A model generated the notes under the pieces. The model saw nothing but the letters and a program-made list of their open reading frames with translations, did not search any database and was not told the DNA's origin. Source: Apricaphanius iberus (lineage: Eukaryota > Chordata > Actinopteri > Cyprinodontiformes > Aphaniidae). From it: a DNA stretch of 64,000 nucleotides. Positions 46,253 through 59,200 of this stretch are shown piece by piece. The translations under genes and the position numbers were made by a program. Location of the stretch: assembly GCA_028564705.1 (NCBI GenBank), contig JAPXFQ010002850.1, positions 248,001 to 312,000 of the forward strand, given 5' to 3'. Position 1 is the stretch's first letter, and each line of letters starts with the position of its first letter.

Positions 46253-48397
46253 TAAGCATTGGGAAAAGCGTTAAATGGATTGCGTGCTTGGTAATCTGCA
46301 AAAACACACTGAGTGAGGCTGAATTGTGGCCTGGAAAAATCCAGACCCTAATCTATTAAGATTAATGGTCTGGCAACAAGCAATGAAAATGGTCTAACTC
46401 GAGGGGCTACCCTGGAAATACAGAGGTCTCGCGAGAACACAATTTGAATTGTCTCTGCAAGACACTCTGGCATTGAGCAATGATACTGTCACTGCATTAC
46501 GTAAGCAGTTCGGGGAACCAGTCAAATCGATGTATCTGATGAAGGCGAGCCAGAGGGGAGCTAATTGCTGAACTGTGTCTCTGTCGTGAATATGGTTTGT
46601 TTTCAACATGTATGCGTTGATTAATTTAATAAATTACAGTTTTTCAGCACCTATAGATTTTCAAACATCAATTGTTGCACATTTTTGTATCTGAGCAGAG
46701 TTCAGGTAAAGTGGCCCAACCTTTCAGCTACATTAAGCCACTCATCAGCTAAAATTAACCATTTAAAATAAAATAAAAACAGTTATTTATGATAAAAAAC
46801 ACAATCCAACAACAAATTAATCAACTTTCAATTTAACAAATTTTTAAAAGGCAGAGCAAATTCAAGTGTAATTGTAATAATCCATGAATAGCAAACCAGA
46901 CATAAAAATAAACAAGAATTAATTATTGGAACTTTGAACAATGAATGTTCTGTTTGTTCTATTTTCTATGTTTGAGTTTCATAAAGACCATCATCTTCAC
47001 ATATGCCATGTTCTTTTTCAAGTCTCATGGAATCAGACTCTACAGTTCCCACAGCTGATCCACTCATCAGTGGGCTTTGGTCACTTTGGTCTCCATTATC
47101 TACCTAACATGTTTTGCAGGGGGGAGATCGTTCTTGCTTCTTTAAGCATTTTGCAGAATGATGCAGTGAAATGCAGTAAAAACAGCCCTCAGCATGATGC
47201 AGCCACAAACAAGAGTGGGGAGAGGGGGAGTTTCACAAAGGGTAGCAGGGCTTAGAGAGGCACAGCCGAATATCAAGGCGTCAAATATGGAAGTGATGAG
47301 AAGGCAAATTTCTTTAAAGTGGATTTTGATATATAGCGGATTTTCAGAATAATTTAGGGTAAAATTTTCATTTGAGTGTGCTATAGATTGGTACTGTGTG
47401 CATGGAAGAAGCATAATACCCCTCCCCCCCTTAAATGTATCTACTATATAGTTTAATATCTATTCATAGATTAATTGTTTTTTGCTTAAAGGAACAATCA
47501 AAATCAAATTGTAAAGGTGGCCCATTTAAACTGAAATGGGTGGCCCCAATTTCCACAGTCTGTTAAAATAAATTGAGCCACCCTTAAAAATGCTTTTTCT
47601 TTAATAAAAGTTAGTAAAACAATTAAAAAGCAGTTTATCCAGGTAAAAATAATCCCAATATGTAGTATTAAGTCATTTTTATAAATTGAATTTGTTTTTT
47701 TACTTTTTTTATTAACTTTATCAACTCAAAGCAAGCAAGGGTCTGCCAGACCACTTTCCTCTCAGTTCTTTCCACAAAACTGGATTTAAAGCATCGATTC
47801 ATCCACTACAGCAGCTAAGGACCAATCAAATCAATTGTTTATTTTTAAGTACAGTTAAGTGGCTAATTTTACCTGATGGCCCAATTCACCTGACGTCAAC
47901 CTATACGAACCGATCAATGTCAATTGACTTTGCTATTCTAGCCTCAATGCTACACTGGTTGCGCCACCTCCCATGAGCCATAGTTGTGCACAAATTGGTT
48001 TTGATTGAAGAGCTGGAAAGCTTCTTTGACAGCAAATATTGATAAAAAAATTACAGTTCTAACAAAACTCGGATTAAAGGTTCCCAGTTGTGTGTAGAAA
48101 AGAGGAAACATTGAAATGGGGACCAGATGGTGAAGAATGTGTTGTTGCATCAGAATGAACCTTAGAGTCATTAGCATCAGATACTAGTATACTGTAGCTA
48201 TAGACCCATCTAAGTCAGAAGACCTAAATATTATTTAAAATAAAGGTAAATAGGTAAAAAGTGGCCATAGGGGTGGCCAATCAATTTTCAGTGAGTAAAT
48301 CAGCTAGGTCCTGTTTTTGTGACTCTGTGCTTTTTGCACCGGTTTTAACCAGTGCAAACCATTGTTAAATCCAGCTCTTAGTGTAGAGTGGGTAACT
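46253..48397. other. No gene; interspersed repeat fragments
   Basis: 46330-46620 looks like a decayed interspersed repeat: AGACCCTAATCT and GATTAATGGTCT form an imperfect palindrome at 46343-46372. Another copy of the GGTTTTGATTGA..GCTGGAAAGCTT block is at 47998-48027. No coding motif was recognised. Confidence 0.45.
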
Positions 48398-48530
48398 GTA
48401 CAGTAATTTTTGGACTATAGGCCACTACTTTTTTTTTTTACACCCTTTTGTCCATGCGTCCTATGCAATGATGGGGCTAATTTATAGATTTTTTTTACTG
48501 GCTAACTGCCTCTGGGGGAGGAAGCATATA
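48398..48530 (+). mobile_element. MITE-like fragment with TACAGTAATTTTTGGACTAT end
   Basis: TACAGTAATTTTTGGACTAT, then GGCCACTAC and later GCAATGATGGGGCTAATTTA, follow the layout of a very common teleost repeat whose intact form starts TACCGTAATTTCCGGACTAT. The first end matches the fragment at 1102 in its initial 20 bases only, so the two belong to related but different subfamilies. Confidence 0.55.
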
Positions 48531-51500
48531 GTCTATAGCAGGAAGCACTAAAATGAGACAGACATTTCAGAAGAGGTTATGTGCCGAAGGAGACACTACC
48601 AGTAATTTTCATGCATATGCACTTATCGAGGAAAGCACAAAAAAAAATGCAAATAATGCAGCTTCTAAGTAAAAAGCAATCAAGCTGGCCATCAAAAAAG
48701 GAATCGATGGTGAGACAGTGGAGGAGACAGCAGGAAGAACTGAGTCAGTGTAAAGGACGACATGCTTTCCGAGGACAAAAATGTAGTGTGACCAACCATC
48801 CTTTTCATGTCTGTCCGGGTGGGGGGGGGGTTCATTGATTGATTGAAATGTCCGGATTTTCATAGTTTTTAAGGGGACCAATAAGCATACTTAAATTGAC
48901 TGATCCTGTTTAGCTGGCATATGTGTTCTGTTTGCGACAAAAATGGCAAGTATCCATTGGTACAAATGGGGACTAAAGCTATAATGATGTTGAGAAAAGT
49001 GAGAGTCATCTATAAATTACTTCAGATTTTTTAAATAATTTTTGTCCATTATGACTCAGAGAGTAAACTATTATTGTTACTGGTATATGTTCTGATTCAG
49101 AAGAGTAAATATTTCTTTTAGTAAGTAATTTTCAGAGATTTTAAAGCCATTGTGCTTGTGATACCCATTTGATGTTTGCTATTTAAACTACAAGCAGAAT
49201 GCACACTTTGTAAATTTTAAAATCTAATGCCGTGGCCCAGTTTTGAAAGTGTTTCAGGACTTGGCCAAGTATTCTCTTTTTGAAATCGAAATATGGTCAC
49301 CATACATGAAGACACTGAAGAAGAAGACTTTAGTGGCTATTGTGCTCAAAAGGGAAGATGAAGATGGTGACCAGTGACTTTTAGGGTAAGCTAAAGTATG
49401 TTTTATTTTCTAACCAGATGTGTAACTGTCATGTTGATACTACCAAATTCTAGGCAGAGCTAAAAAAAACACCACATTTTATGGAGCATTCACACCGCCT
49501 AAAATGTCAGTGTCAAGAGTGGCAAGATGTAAAAATCTATGGTTTAGGTCGTCTGAGTCTGCCGTCCTTCGTTAGCATTGGCCACATACATTTTTGAAAC
49601 TGTTTCTATGTTCCAAGCCATAAAGCGGCAAAAGCCAGCAACACTGAAGTTCAGCAAGCTGAAATTTTGATGGTCTTGATGCGGCGTGTCAACCAATCAG
49701 AGCGTCTTACTGCAGTTAGTGTAACTTAGTAAGTGTAAATTGGAATTGGTTGGATTAAAAAACCTGTAAAAACCCCAGAAGCCTACATCACAGCACCTTT
49801 TAGATGTTCCGAACTCAGAAAGGAATCGCTAACTATTCATAAAAAAACATTGGTTAAATTCAGGAGTTTTAGGGCAAATAATGCCTTATTATAGGCAGCA
49901 AACTCCTGCCCTGATTGACCCACATTATATGGAAATGAATGCATATAAACTTCTTCCGAAGGACTCCAAGTTGCTCCAAACTTGTATGGGTGAGAAAATG
50001 AGTGTAATAAATGCAAGCATCACTCAAAAGTCCAAAAATAACAGTGCTTTATCTGTTGAAAAATGCTCATGTACGTTTTTGGTTCGGTCGACCAGTTTTT
50101 CCTTTGCTGTAGCCGCATGAGAAGCCTTGATGTTTCCAAATGGCAGAATTTAGTGAAATGTAGAAGTCTTTTCTTCAGAATTGTTTAGAAAGTACAAGTA
50201 GTTACTCTACCCTTTCTTGTCTTTTTCAATTGGCAGCTACACATCTGTCTGACATACTCCCTCTGTGTTGCTAGAAAGGTATCCGTTTTCTAACTATAAC
50301 CAATTATACCAATAATTAAAGTGTTTTGGCTCTAGACATATTATTTACATTAGTTAAAAGTAAAGATTTTAAAGTATTTTCTTTTCAAAATGGGTTGTGT
50401 GCTGATAAATTTAACACCTGCACTTTTCAGCTATCTCTGTGTAACATCTACTTAGACACTGTCAAAAGTAAAAGCAAAGCTATGTGGTCAAAGTGCTTTT
50501 TTTGCTGACTTTGCTTATATTTTAAAATAAACTACCGTGGCCTATTTTTTCTTGTACTAAACCGCAGTATAACTGCCCCAGTTAATCCTATTGTGATTTT
50601 TTTTTTTTTACAGCGTCTGCTTGTTCACAGTCCTAAGTAAGATTTTCCTACTGCACTTTGGATCAATACCGGGGCATGTGCCCAGTAACAAAAGATTGAA
50701 CTAATTTGTATTATATTTTAGTTAACTGTCTTGGGCAACATTGCATTAGGCCGAAGGGCTACTTTAAAAAAAAGAAAGAAAAAGAAGAAAAACATACTTT
50801 TCTCTGCCAAAGATTCCAAGTCTTTGAACACTTTCTCTGACTCAGAGCTCTGATGGAGTACCACTGGTAGCTGTTTAATGTACATACTTTTCTGGATTTT
50901 TTTTTTAAAATGTGCAGCTTCAAAGAAGACACCATGTTTGATATGAACTCTATTGTATCCTTTGACATACACCAACAGCACATTCAGCAGTGTTATTTAT
51001 TGACTTTGTTCACATATAGAATAAAATAAATAAATAAAGGGTACCCAAGTGAAAGACCCAAGGCTTTGCCTGTGATTTATTCAGAATCAGAATCAGAATC
51101 ATTCAATAGGCAGGGTGATGATCATTTTTCTCTATTTGGCTACATTAGCTCTTGGAGGAAAAACTATTTAAGTGCCAGTAAACAAGATATAGAGAGTGGT
51201 GTGGAAAAACCAAAGCTATATTAGAGATGGACCTCATCCCAAATGATATGATTGCACTGCTCAGAAATTATGGCCAGTTAGATAAAACACACACCTTTTT
51301 CTTCATGTCAGTACAACCTTTTTCGTCCTATTTCCCTTGGAGACATATTTCACTAGTCACACCTTCCTAAAAACATGTCTAACCATTAGCAAACGCGTGG
51401 ATACCTTCTAGTTCTGGCATGTATGTGCATGTGGTAAAGAGGAACACTGTATATGCTTTGCTGATAATAAAAGAAAGTATTTTCATGAAAAGCCACCTTC

Positions 51501-52289
51501 TGGATTTAGCAGTTTATTCAGTCTGAGCTCAAATCTCCCTTTTAAATCCATAATTCAACACAATGGCTAGGGTAGGATGAATGAAGAAAAGTGTCTTTAT
51601 TAGATTGCTTTTCCTACAAAGAGAGTGAATCCAAAGGTCACCCAGTTAAGAGTTGGTAATAAAAATTATTAATTCTTAAGGTTGTATGGGGGTTCCGCCA
51701 TTATGTAGTCAAAAACGTCTGTCTCATTTTGATGACTTTAACTTCATGTCTCGCTAGCTAATACACATTTTCTAACTAATGTAGGTGATGACATACACTG
51801 TGCAAGAATAATCAGAATACAATTTTCAGAGGATGAATTTAACTTATTCTTTCTTCACAGAGAAATATCTTAACAGCCATCCCAACAAAGACAAGGCGAC
51901 GGGTAGAACAGTGTATGTAGCTGCTGCATAGGTACATCTTAATACATTTGAAATGTATTGAAACATTTAATTAAGCATTTTCAAGCAATAGATAAAAGAT
52001 GAATGTGGATTATCTGCACAAAGAGGGCATTTATTTCTCATAATTTTATTGATTATGGCTTACATTTGATGAAAACTCAAAATTCAGTTTCTTAGAATAT
52101 TGATATTTCTTAAAGACTAAACAAGAAAACTGTTTAAAGGTTTTTTGTTTTAAAGGGAACATGGTTCTCTGCATGTCAGATGGCTACCCCTTAAAGTAGG
52201 CAGCCCACATTGATCTCTTTCCCTCTCTCACAGCAGCGTCTGTAACTTAGAAAGCTTTCAGCAGGCTTTAAGGGCAAACCATTCTCTTC
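48531..52289. other. No gene recognised
   Basis: A long AT-rich stretch. Near 51083-51105 a CAGAATCAGAATCAGAATCA run resembles the reverse complement of the hexamer tail of L2 elements, but no further element sequence is convincing. A G-run sits at 48821-48830. Confidence 0.5.
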
Positions 52290-52645
52290 TTCTAGGTGTT
52301 GGCTGTCTGGCGTCTCTGCTTGGTCACCTGATCTGTATTTTCTGTGCTTGTTTGCACCATTGGTGGGTTTGTTTGGCCTCAGTTATATCCCTGGTGCTCT
52401 GTAGTGTGTGGGATTGAGATTTGGGAGCTGTTTGGGATCAGTGTCTAGGTGCTGGCTGGTATTGGCCCAGGGACGGTGTCTGCCCGTTGTGGCTATTGGT
52501 GTGGTACGCAGTGGTGTGGGCGGAGGGGCATTGGATATTTTAGGGATTAGCCTAAAGTGGCGGTGGAGCATGCAGGGGGACCCCTATCAGCTGGTCCCTG
52601 GTTGGGTCCCTCCTGGGGGATGGGCCTACAAAAAGTTAGGGCAGT
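52290..52645 (+). repeat. GC-rich, CpG-poor block (old repeat candidate)
   Basis: A GC-rich island in AT-rich DNA with few CpG but many TpG/CpA. This is the signature of an originally CpG-rich, methylated insertion that has decayed. It includes GGTGTTGGCTGTCTGGCGTC and TCAGCTGGTCCCTGGTTGGG. The frames at 52383-52647 on both strands are repeat-like and unrecognised. Confidence 0.45.
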
Positions 52646-53560
52646 GAAAATTAACGCACCAAGTAATTCCTATGATTAACTTTTACGCAATTAACACATG
52701 CACAGAACACCGCCCTGTTTTATAATCCAGCCCACACCTCTTCAGTTTTCCTTCCTAACCTGCCAAACTGCAGATTGTTGTGCAGCAGCATGTGTTTGTG
52801 ATCCTAAATGATATGCAAGTATATTATTATTTGCGTATCCGCTTTGTGTTGATATGATAAGTTCATAAGTTGTCTGTGGGAATTTTCCGTCTGGTTTGAA
52901 TGTTAGCTAGCTTTGTGTGGTGCAGAGTTTAAAGGCACCATATTTATGTTGATTTATGCATGTTGGCTCCCTGTATAGCCGGTAGAAAAAGATGTTTGAT
53001 TTCTCTAAATATTGATGCACTGTTAATTTTATATCAAATACATTTTAGGATAAAAAGCCAATAAATAGGTAAGTTAATGGAAAGATGCTTTTATACATTT
53101 TAAGGTATTCTATTTAAAAAAGTTTTCAAGCCTTAATTTACCTTTTGAAAGTTAAGCGGTCAGGAAATTTCTTCAGGGACTTTCTGAGGATGGTCATGTC
53201 TGAACCTGCTCTTTCTTTTTTTTAGTATGAAACAAACTTAAAAACTGAGCTCCTCAGAGTCAGTAAAAATAGATTCAAAATGTAAGGTTAGTGATACCTA
53301 CACATCTGTAGGTGGATATAAAGCAACCCAATATTTCCTTTTTTGCAATGAGAAATTAGATAGGATTTGGTGAGAAATCAACTTAGCATGCAGAAAAACT
53401 AATGGAAGATGCAGGTAACACATGAGTGGGGATGCACTGAGAATACACAGGTTCCCGATGACAGTCGTCACAACAAAAACCTAATTTGAAAATTCATCAC
53501 AGCAGCCAGTGTTTGAAGTGTGCAGAGCAGCTGGATGAGAGGGATTAGTTCAGGGAACAA
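52646..53560. other. No gene recognised
   Basis: AT-rich, without recognisable coding or repeat boundaries. Confidence 0.5.
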
Positions 53561-53643
53561 GTGGTGTGGACAGATGACAATAAAATTGGGCACTTTGGCC
53601 ATAGTCAGTCAGTTTGGAGGGAAAGAACAGAAGACATTGAATA
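53561..53643 (+). pseudogene. Tc1-like transposase fragment (tentative)
   Basis: VVWTDDNKIGHFGHSQSVWR matches the 'VLW(S/T)DE.K...FG.....VWR' segment around the first catalytic Asp of Tc1-like transposases. A stop follows soon after (IE*). The surroundings (53.4-53.8 kb) may be the rest of a badly decayed element, but nothing else is clear. Confidence 0.35.
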
Positions 53644-56227
53644 AAAGAACATCTTGGCTGGTGGTGCACATGGGGATTGCAAATATTCAGCTGTGAGGTG
53701 CCAGGGCCCAGATGGACAGAAAACAATTTACACGAGAGGATCTCATTTTATGTTAGCAAAACAAGGAATAAGCAGAAAAACAAGGGGGCTTTTCATGTAG
53801 GTCAACAAGCAAGACAACTGATGTATGAGCCAACCCCCAACTTCTGAACAATAAAGAGAAAACTGTCAATATCTTAAGTCCCCAAAAAGAAATTAGCTAA
53901 AGACAATTACAAACAAATTTGCAGCTGGCTGTGGGTATTCCAGCACTGCAAATAAGCAAACAAGAAGATAATCATAGTTTATCTCATCACCTTGTGTGTC
54001 GAATAGATGGCTGTATAATGCAGAGCATAAATTACACAAATACAATTGATAAAATTTTGGGTTTTTATGATGCCAAACATGAGTTAAATTAAATTCCAAA
54101 ACAGAAACCTTCATTGTACTTGGCCTCAGTTTTGATAAACTCTGTTTCCAAATAGTAAAAATTATTGAACAAAGCCCAAAATCTGGTACAATTATGCCGG
54201 TCATGCTGCAGAAAAGATTGTTCAAGTTGGATACATATAAATTCATACTCACAAAACTATTTAATATTATTAAGGATATTATTTAAAGTTTTTATGTTTA
54301 AGGTTATTTGAGAGAACAACACAGAGCACTGTATACCTAGGCTGTAAAATTATTTTGCTTACTAAATCTGAAAAGTTTGATGGCATATGCATTTAGGCCA
54401 TCTTGAATAAGTCATCAATAGGTAAATAGTGTCCTCCAGTGTGTTATTTAATCTTTAATGATCAAGCAGTTCAGATAAGGTTTCTAAAGATTGTTAAAGA
54501 ACATTAGTGAATAAATTGCTTCATGAAGACCAAGGAACACAGCAGACAGGCAAGGAAGAAAGTTGTAGGGAAGTTTTAAGTAAGTTAAAGTGTTGGTTGC
54601 AGATTAAATACTTGCTAGTACTGTATGCATATAAAATGTTGTACAAAAATGACCATTTGAAATTTTTATTTAGAGTTATTTAAATGTAACTATTTATAAT
54701 CCCAAATATGTTAATTTAAAATTTTTGTAAATTTGACCTGTAATGTAAGGTGGGGGAGTCATATTGCCTTCTCAGTGTCTACTTATCACATGCTGCGGTT
54801 GTGTAATCAAAAGTCATTGTGTTCATTGGCTTTGGACTGTGATTATTTTTCTTTAAAATAGTCTTTTACAAAATAACAGTCCAGTGGATGCCACTTATTA
54901 CAGCTAAATGTTTTCCTCATTGGACTGTATACGAATTATGTAGATGTAGATGATTCAAAACGGGCAAAAGTTTGTCAACAGGTGAAGGACTTTCATGTCC
55001 GGAATGGGGAAACTGTACCCCATAGCACCTGGCAGAATTCAAATGAAACATGTTTTATTCTCCATTCCACTCACATAAGAAACAGGGAGTGTACATGATA
55101 AACAATACCGTCAGATATCTGGAGAAATTCTGGAGAATGGTGGCTCCGGGAGATTTTTGTGAGGGGCACTGAAATTTGTGACTCTCTCGGGAAAATCGGG
55201 AAGGTTGAAAAGTATGAACTAAACTGCTGTTAACTTGTGCTTTGGCTATGGAAAACCATTGTTTTGTGGTGCTCACTTCAGGTCAAAGGATTAAAACACC
55301 AGCAAAGTGATAGAGTTAGCACTGAAGCATAGATCATAGAATCTAAACAGCCAGCATGGTGCGGTGCTTACAGCTTCATGAGACCTCTTTCCGCGGTTGC
55401 TTCTAAAACTGCAGCAGTCGGCTGGGAGACACGATCAGACGGATCTTTCCAATGCTCAGCTCTATGCAGACAGGATCTCTGCTTTGTAAGTCTTTTTGTC
55501 TAACATCTGCTAATTACCAGCTTTGCTGAAAGATTGCTATTAAAATCAATGTGATATTGGGGTTGTAAACAAGGGCGTCAGTTTGTTTTTTAAAGTACTC
55601 TGGACAATAACCATAAACATGAGTGTGGTTTGAAGATTGCTGGGGACAGTTATTAATGTTTTAGGCGCCAAAGTCGCAATATTACAACAAGCAGAATTGC
55701 TGAGTTTAACGAGCCACTTCTGGAGATCCGGCCACTACTTTGATTACTACTTTACACCAGGAGATGGCAGACATCTGTAATTTTTATCTAAGAGACATTT
55801 TGGGTGTCTTACCAAAGAAAATTTTGGAGTAAATCAGCTTTTTAGTCAGCGCCTCCAGTGGGGGACACGATGTGCAGCAGCTGCAGTCACAGCATAGAGA
55901 GAGCGAGCTTTACAAAGATAAAACTTATGATGCCAAGACGTCTGAGTTCCCCACCGTGACGTATTGGCTTATTCATATTCTAAACAGGAATATTTACCTC
56001 TTATCAGTTGTCCAGGAAGAAAGAAAGTGAAACTAAAATGGTCCGCAGCAACAGCCAGTCCCGTTTCGCCATGACGCTGCAGCAGCACATTCCAGCTCCA
56101 AAGCTGTGCATTACGTTCTCTCGGTGGGAGAAAGGTATGTGATCGGGTAGCAGGGTTGGTGGTTATAACAATGTTAATCCATAAGGAGGTATATATATAT
56201 ATTTTTTTTTTTTTTTCAAAAAAATCT
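53644..56227. other. No gene recognised; 5' flank of the intact L2
   Basis: No coding motif was found. GGGAGATTTTTGTGAGGGGC near 55148-55167 and CGGGAAAATCGGGAAGGTTG near 55187-55206 resemble a teleost repeat fragment. A TA and T-rich tract (56190-56216) lies just before the L2 5' end. Confidence 0.45.
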
Positions 56228-59200
56228 AAGATGGCGCCGCAAATGGACGCCTCGGTACTTCGCTCCCTAGTACTTGATACAATTTTACTTTTTTGCGTAG
56301 TTTTCTGCACTCCCTCTGCTATTAAAATGCGCAGAGAGGAAATCCTACAAATAGGACTATCCAGTGCCGGAGTTTTTTCACCGGTTTTTAATCACCCAGA
56401 CTACTTTATGGAGATTCTGACTGGAGGAGCAGCAGCGCTCTGTGGATTTAGACGGAGACGCCGGCGTGGCAAAAGAGCTGGTGTGCTCGTTAAATTACGA
56501 CAGCGGGGATTACCCACCGCTCTCCCATCCATACACCTGGGGAACGTTCGCTCTCTGCCTAACAAAATGGATGAATTGCTCCTTCTCCTATCCAAGAACT
56601 CAGACCTTTGTCGTTCTGCAGCCTTTTGCTTCACTGAAACCTGGTCCAGTGAACACATCCCGGACAGCGCACTACAGCTGCCGCGCTTCCAGCTGTTCCG
56701 AGCGGACCACTGCGCGGATCTGTCTGGGAAGTCAAAGGGAGGAGGAACGTGTTTCTACATTAACGAAGGTTGGTGTACAGATGTCACAGTGTTAAAGAAG
56801 ACATGCAGCCCTCACCTAGAGTCTTTCTTCATAAACTGTAGACCATTTTATTCACCGCGGGAGTTCGCCTCGTTTGTGCTGGTCGCTGTATACATTCCAC
56901 CGCAGGCGTGTGTAACGGAGGCGTTACATCACCTCGCCGACCAGATCACAGACGTGGAGAAAACTCACCCGGACTCTCTGCTAATCATTCTCGGCGATTT
57001 TAATAGAGCAAATCTCAAACTTGAACTGCCTAAATATAGACAACACGTGACGTGTCCCACCAGAGACATGAACACTTTGGACCACTGCTACACCACAATA
57101 AAGAATGCATATCGCTCTGTCCCCCGTGCTGCTTTGGGACTTTCTGACCACTGCCTGGTCCACCTCATCCCATCTTACAAGCAGAAGCTGAAATCTGCTA
57201 AGCCTGTAGTAAGAACTGTAAAGAGATGGACAGATGAGTCAAAGATGCTGTTACAGGCCTGCTTTGACTGCACTGATTGGAGCGTCTTTGAAGCAGCAGC
57301 CTCAGACCTGGACGAACTGACTGACACTGTGACATCTTACATCAGTTTTTGTGAGGACATTTGTGTGCAGACCAAAACCTTCTGCACTTTCAACAACAAC
57401 AAACCATGGTTCACTGCAGAACTGAGACGGCTACGCCAGGACAAGCAGGAGGCCTACAGGAGTGGGGATCGGGACCTGTACAAGCAGGCCAGGAACAAGC
57501 TGACAAAGGAGATCAAGGCAGGAAAAAGAATCTACAGCCAAAAACTGAGGGAGCGTTTTTCTGCCAACGACTCTTCTGCAGTTTGGAAGGGCCTGCAGAC
57601 CATTACCAACTACAGGAGACCATCCCCCCACCCTGTGGGGAGCCCCCGCCTGGCTGAGGACCTCAATGACTTTTTCTCCAGGTTTGAAACAACTTTCACA
57701 CCTTCCACCTCCCCCACCATCTCCATCACAAAAGGCCTAGCATCACCCCAAACCACCCCCATACCTGACCCCCTGCCTGCGCTGACGATCTGTGAACAGG
57801 ATGTGCGCCAACTATTTCAGAGACAGAGGATTAAGAAGGCATCAGGTCCTGATGGAGTGTCTCCGTCCTGTCTGAAAGTCTGTGCTGACCAGCTGGCTCC
57901 CATCTTCACTCAGATCTTCAATAACTCCCTGGAGCTGTGTGAGGTCCCCTCCTGCCTCAAACGCTCCACCATCATCCCGGTTCCCAAGAAGTCCCCTGTC
58001 ACAGGATTAAATGACTACAGACCAGTTGCCCTGACATCTGTGGTCATGAAATCCTTTGAGCGACTGGTGCTGTCCCACCTGAAGGAAATCACGGATCCCC
58101 TGCTAGACCCCCTGCAGTTCGCCTATAGAGCAAACAGGTCAGTGGATGATGCAGTCAACATGGCTCTCCACTACATCCTGCAACACCTAGACTCTGCAGG
58201 TACCTACGCTCGGGTCCTGTTTGTGGACTTCAGCTCTGCATTTAACACCATCGTCCCAGAGCTCCTCCACCAAAAACTGTCCCAGCTCACCGTGCCTCCC
58301 TCCACCTGTCAGTGGATTACCAGTTTCCTGACTGACAGGAGGCAGCAGGTGAAACTGGGTAACTTCATATCCAGCACCCGGTCCCTCAGCATCGGCGCCC
58401 CCCAGGGATGTGTTCTCTCCCCACTGCTTTTCTCCCTTTACACCACTGATTGCACGTCAAGAGACCCTTCTGTGAAACTCCTGAAGTTTGCAGATGACAC
58501 CACCGTCATTGGACTCATCCGTGACGGCGACGAGTCTGCATACAGAAGGGAGGTGGAACAGCTGGTCCTCTGGTGCAGTCAGAACCACCTGGAGCTAAAC
58601 CCGCTCAAAACTGTGGAGATGACAGTCGACTTCAGGAAGAGACCCCCTGCAACATCTCCTCTCATAATCACCAACAGGCCAGTCCCCACAGTAGAGTCTT
58701 TCAGGTTCCTAGGATCCACCATCACACGGGACCTGAAGTGGACCTCCCACATTGACTCTATAAGGAAGAAGGCCCAGCAAAGGCTGTACTTTCTGCGTCA
58801 GCTCAGAAAGTTCAACCTGCCTCAGGAACTGCTGACCATATTCTACACAGCAATAGTCCAGTCTGTCCTGACCTCATCCATCTCTGTCTGGTTCGGATCC
58901 GCCACCAGGCAAGACAGGGACAGACTGCAGAGAACAGTCAGGTCCTCAGAGAGGATCATAGGTTCTGATCTTCCCTCCATTGAGGACCTTTTCCGGGCCA
59001 GGGTCAGGAAGCGGGCCAGAAAAATCACCACTGACCCCTCACACCCTGGCCACAATCTGTTTAGGCTCCTCCCCTCAGGCCGGCGTTACAGAGCGCTGTA
59101 CGCCAAAACCACCCGACACAAGAACAGTTTCTTCCCCCAGGCTGTCGCTCTGATGAACTCTGAATAGTCACAGAGTGTGTGTCCACTCACATGAACAATA

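Noticed and set aside
56156..56230. In-frame ATG upstream of the L2 protein, giving a 25-residue longer protein
   Set aside because: The extra residues come from the host flank and a TA/T-rich tract, and the minus-strand copy shares no sequence upstream of AAGATGG.
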